From NCBI RefSeq assembly GCF_000834635.1, contig NZ_JXQV01000006.1, forward strand, positions 2,501-66,500: a DNA stretch of 64,000 nucleotides, given 5' to 3'. The notes under the pieces were generated by a model, which made no database searches, was not told the DNA's origin, and saw nothing but the letters and a program-made list of their open reading frames with translations. Shown here piece by piece: positions 63,688 through 64,000 of this stretch; within the stretch, counting starts at the first letter, position 1, and each line of letters opens with the position of its first letter. The position numbers and the translations under genes were made by a program. The stretch is from Agrobacterium tumefaciens (GTDB lineage Bacteria; Pseudomonadota; Alphaproteobacteria; Rhizobiales; Rhizobiaceae).

Positions 63688-64000
63688 TCAATCCATCTGA
63701 ACATTGGCATTCTTGACGACCGGCGCCCATTTGGCGATCTCTTGCGAGACGTGGGTTTTCAGCTCATCTGGAGTCGAGCCGACAATTTTGGCGCTAAAGT
63801 CAGCCATGCGAGCGGCAACGCTTGGGTCTGCCAGGGCTTTTTTCGCAGCCGCATTCAATCTGTCGACCGCTTCCGCCGGTGTGCCTGCAGGCGCGAACAG
63901 AGCATTCCAGGTGTAGGTCTCATAGTTCGGCACCGTCTCTGCGATGGTCGGCACATCCGGGAAGGACGTTGCTCTTTCGGCTGTCGTAACACCTAGCGCC
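63688..64000 (-). CDS. Tripartite tricarboxylate transporter-type binding protein (partial)
   Basis: C-terminal part (about 103 residues) of a Bug/TctC-family periplasmic binding protein, cut by the window end. Reading on from the edge gives LGVTTAERATSFPDVPTIAE, a family hallmark, then ALFAPAGTPAEAVDRLN and a typical end. The substrate, often a carboxylate, cannot be told. It lies upstream of rutA on the same strand, but with 255 bases and the tandem palindromes between. Confidence 0.9.
   Translation of the reverse strand, partial: ALGVTTAERATSFPDVPTIAETVPNYETYTWNALFAPAGTPAEAVDRLNAAAKKALADPSVAARMADFSAKIVGSTPDELKTHVSQEIAKWAPVVKNANVQMD

Noticed and set aside
1-64000. CRISPR arrays, tRNA or rRNA genes, insertion sequences
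   Set aside because: No regularly spaced repeats, cloverleaf-like sequences, rRNA-like blocks or transposase genes were recognised anywhere in the window.

Overview
The window looks like a chromosomal segment of an alphaproteobacterium of the Rhizobiales, of Agrobacterium/Rhizobium type. This is inferred from recognised gene content: a DUF4167 protein, PtsP (EI-Ntr), an HWE-family sensor kinase, a Flp pilin, a thuR-thuEFGKAB trehalose locus and a rut pyrimidine operon. No rRNA or tRNA gene, CRISPR array, insertion sequence or replication origin was recognised, and the species cannot be fixed from the sequence alone.

Layout. 0-20.8 kb is mostly housekeeping: an M23 peptidase, clpB, a 1.27 kb stretch of unclear content, a DUF4167 gene, prmC-prfA, ptsP, lysC, a DEAD-box helicase, a secreted SH3 protein, ubiG, and a comF / grxC / nitrilase / DUF1178 group. 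20.8-25.6 kb holds a Flp pilin and a signalling module: a LOV/PAS protein that lacks a normal start codon, a CheB-CheR-PAS-HWE kinase fusion and a response regulator. 25.6-28.8 kb holds a hexapeptide acyltransferase fused to an alpha-toroid-like domain, an SMP-30 protein and two very small genes. 28.9-36.3 kb is the thu locus, with two LacI-type operators between thuR and thuE and a terminator after thuB.

36.3-51.5 kb is the most remarkable part: an apparently self-contained siderophore locus. Five tightly overlapping genes match the petrobactin pathway of Bacillus (asbA, asbB, asbC, an asbD-asbE fusion, asbF). They are followed by an ECF sigma factor and anti-sigma regulator (FecI/FecR type), an STN-containing TonB-dependent receptor, a DUF2218 gene and a four-gene FatBCD/YclNOPQ-like ABC importer. 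The same promoter-like element (GTGAAAAAWCC-N12-CGTCTCT) lies before asbA and before the receptor gene. A RirA-type TGA-N9-TCA box lies before the sigma gene. The inferred circuit is: low iron releases the sigma factor, the loaded receptor signals through FecR, and biosynthesis and uptake are induced together. The leader of asbA carries two chained short reading frames, or a frameshifted start.

51.5-58.2 kb holds mixed accessory genes: small conserved proteins, a DUF1206 membrane protein, a FabMG-like protein, a MATE transporter and a chloroperoxidase-like hydrolase. An EAL protein follows (58.4-59.8 kb). 59.8-63.4 kb is a rutABCDF operon on the minus strand, with two adjacent TTTATC-N4-GATAAA palindromes upstream. 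The window ends inside a tripartite-tricarboxylate-type binding protein. Identifications rest on motif recognition and remembered family sequences; no database search was run.
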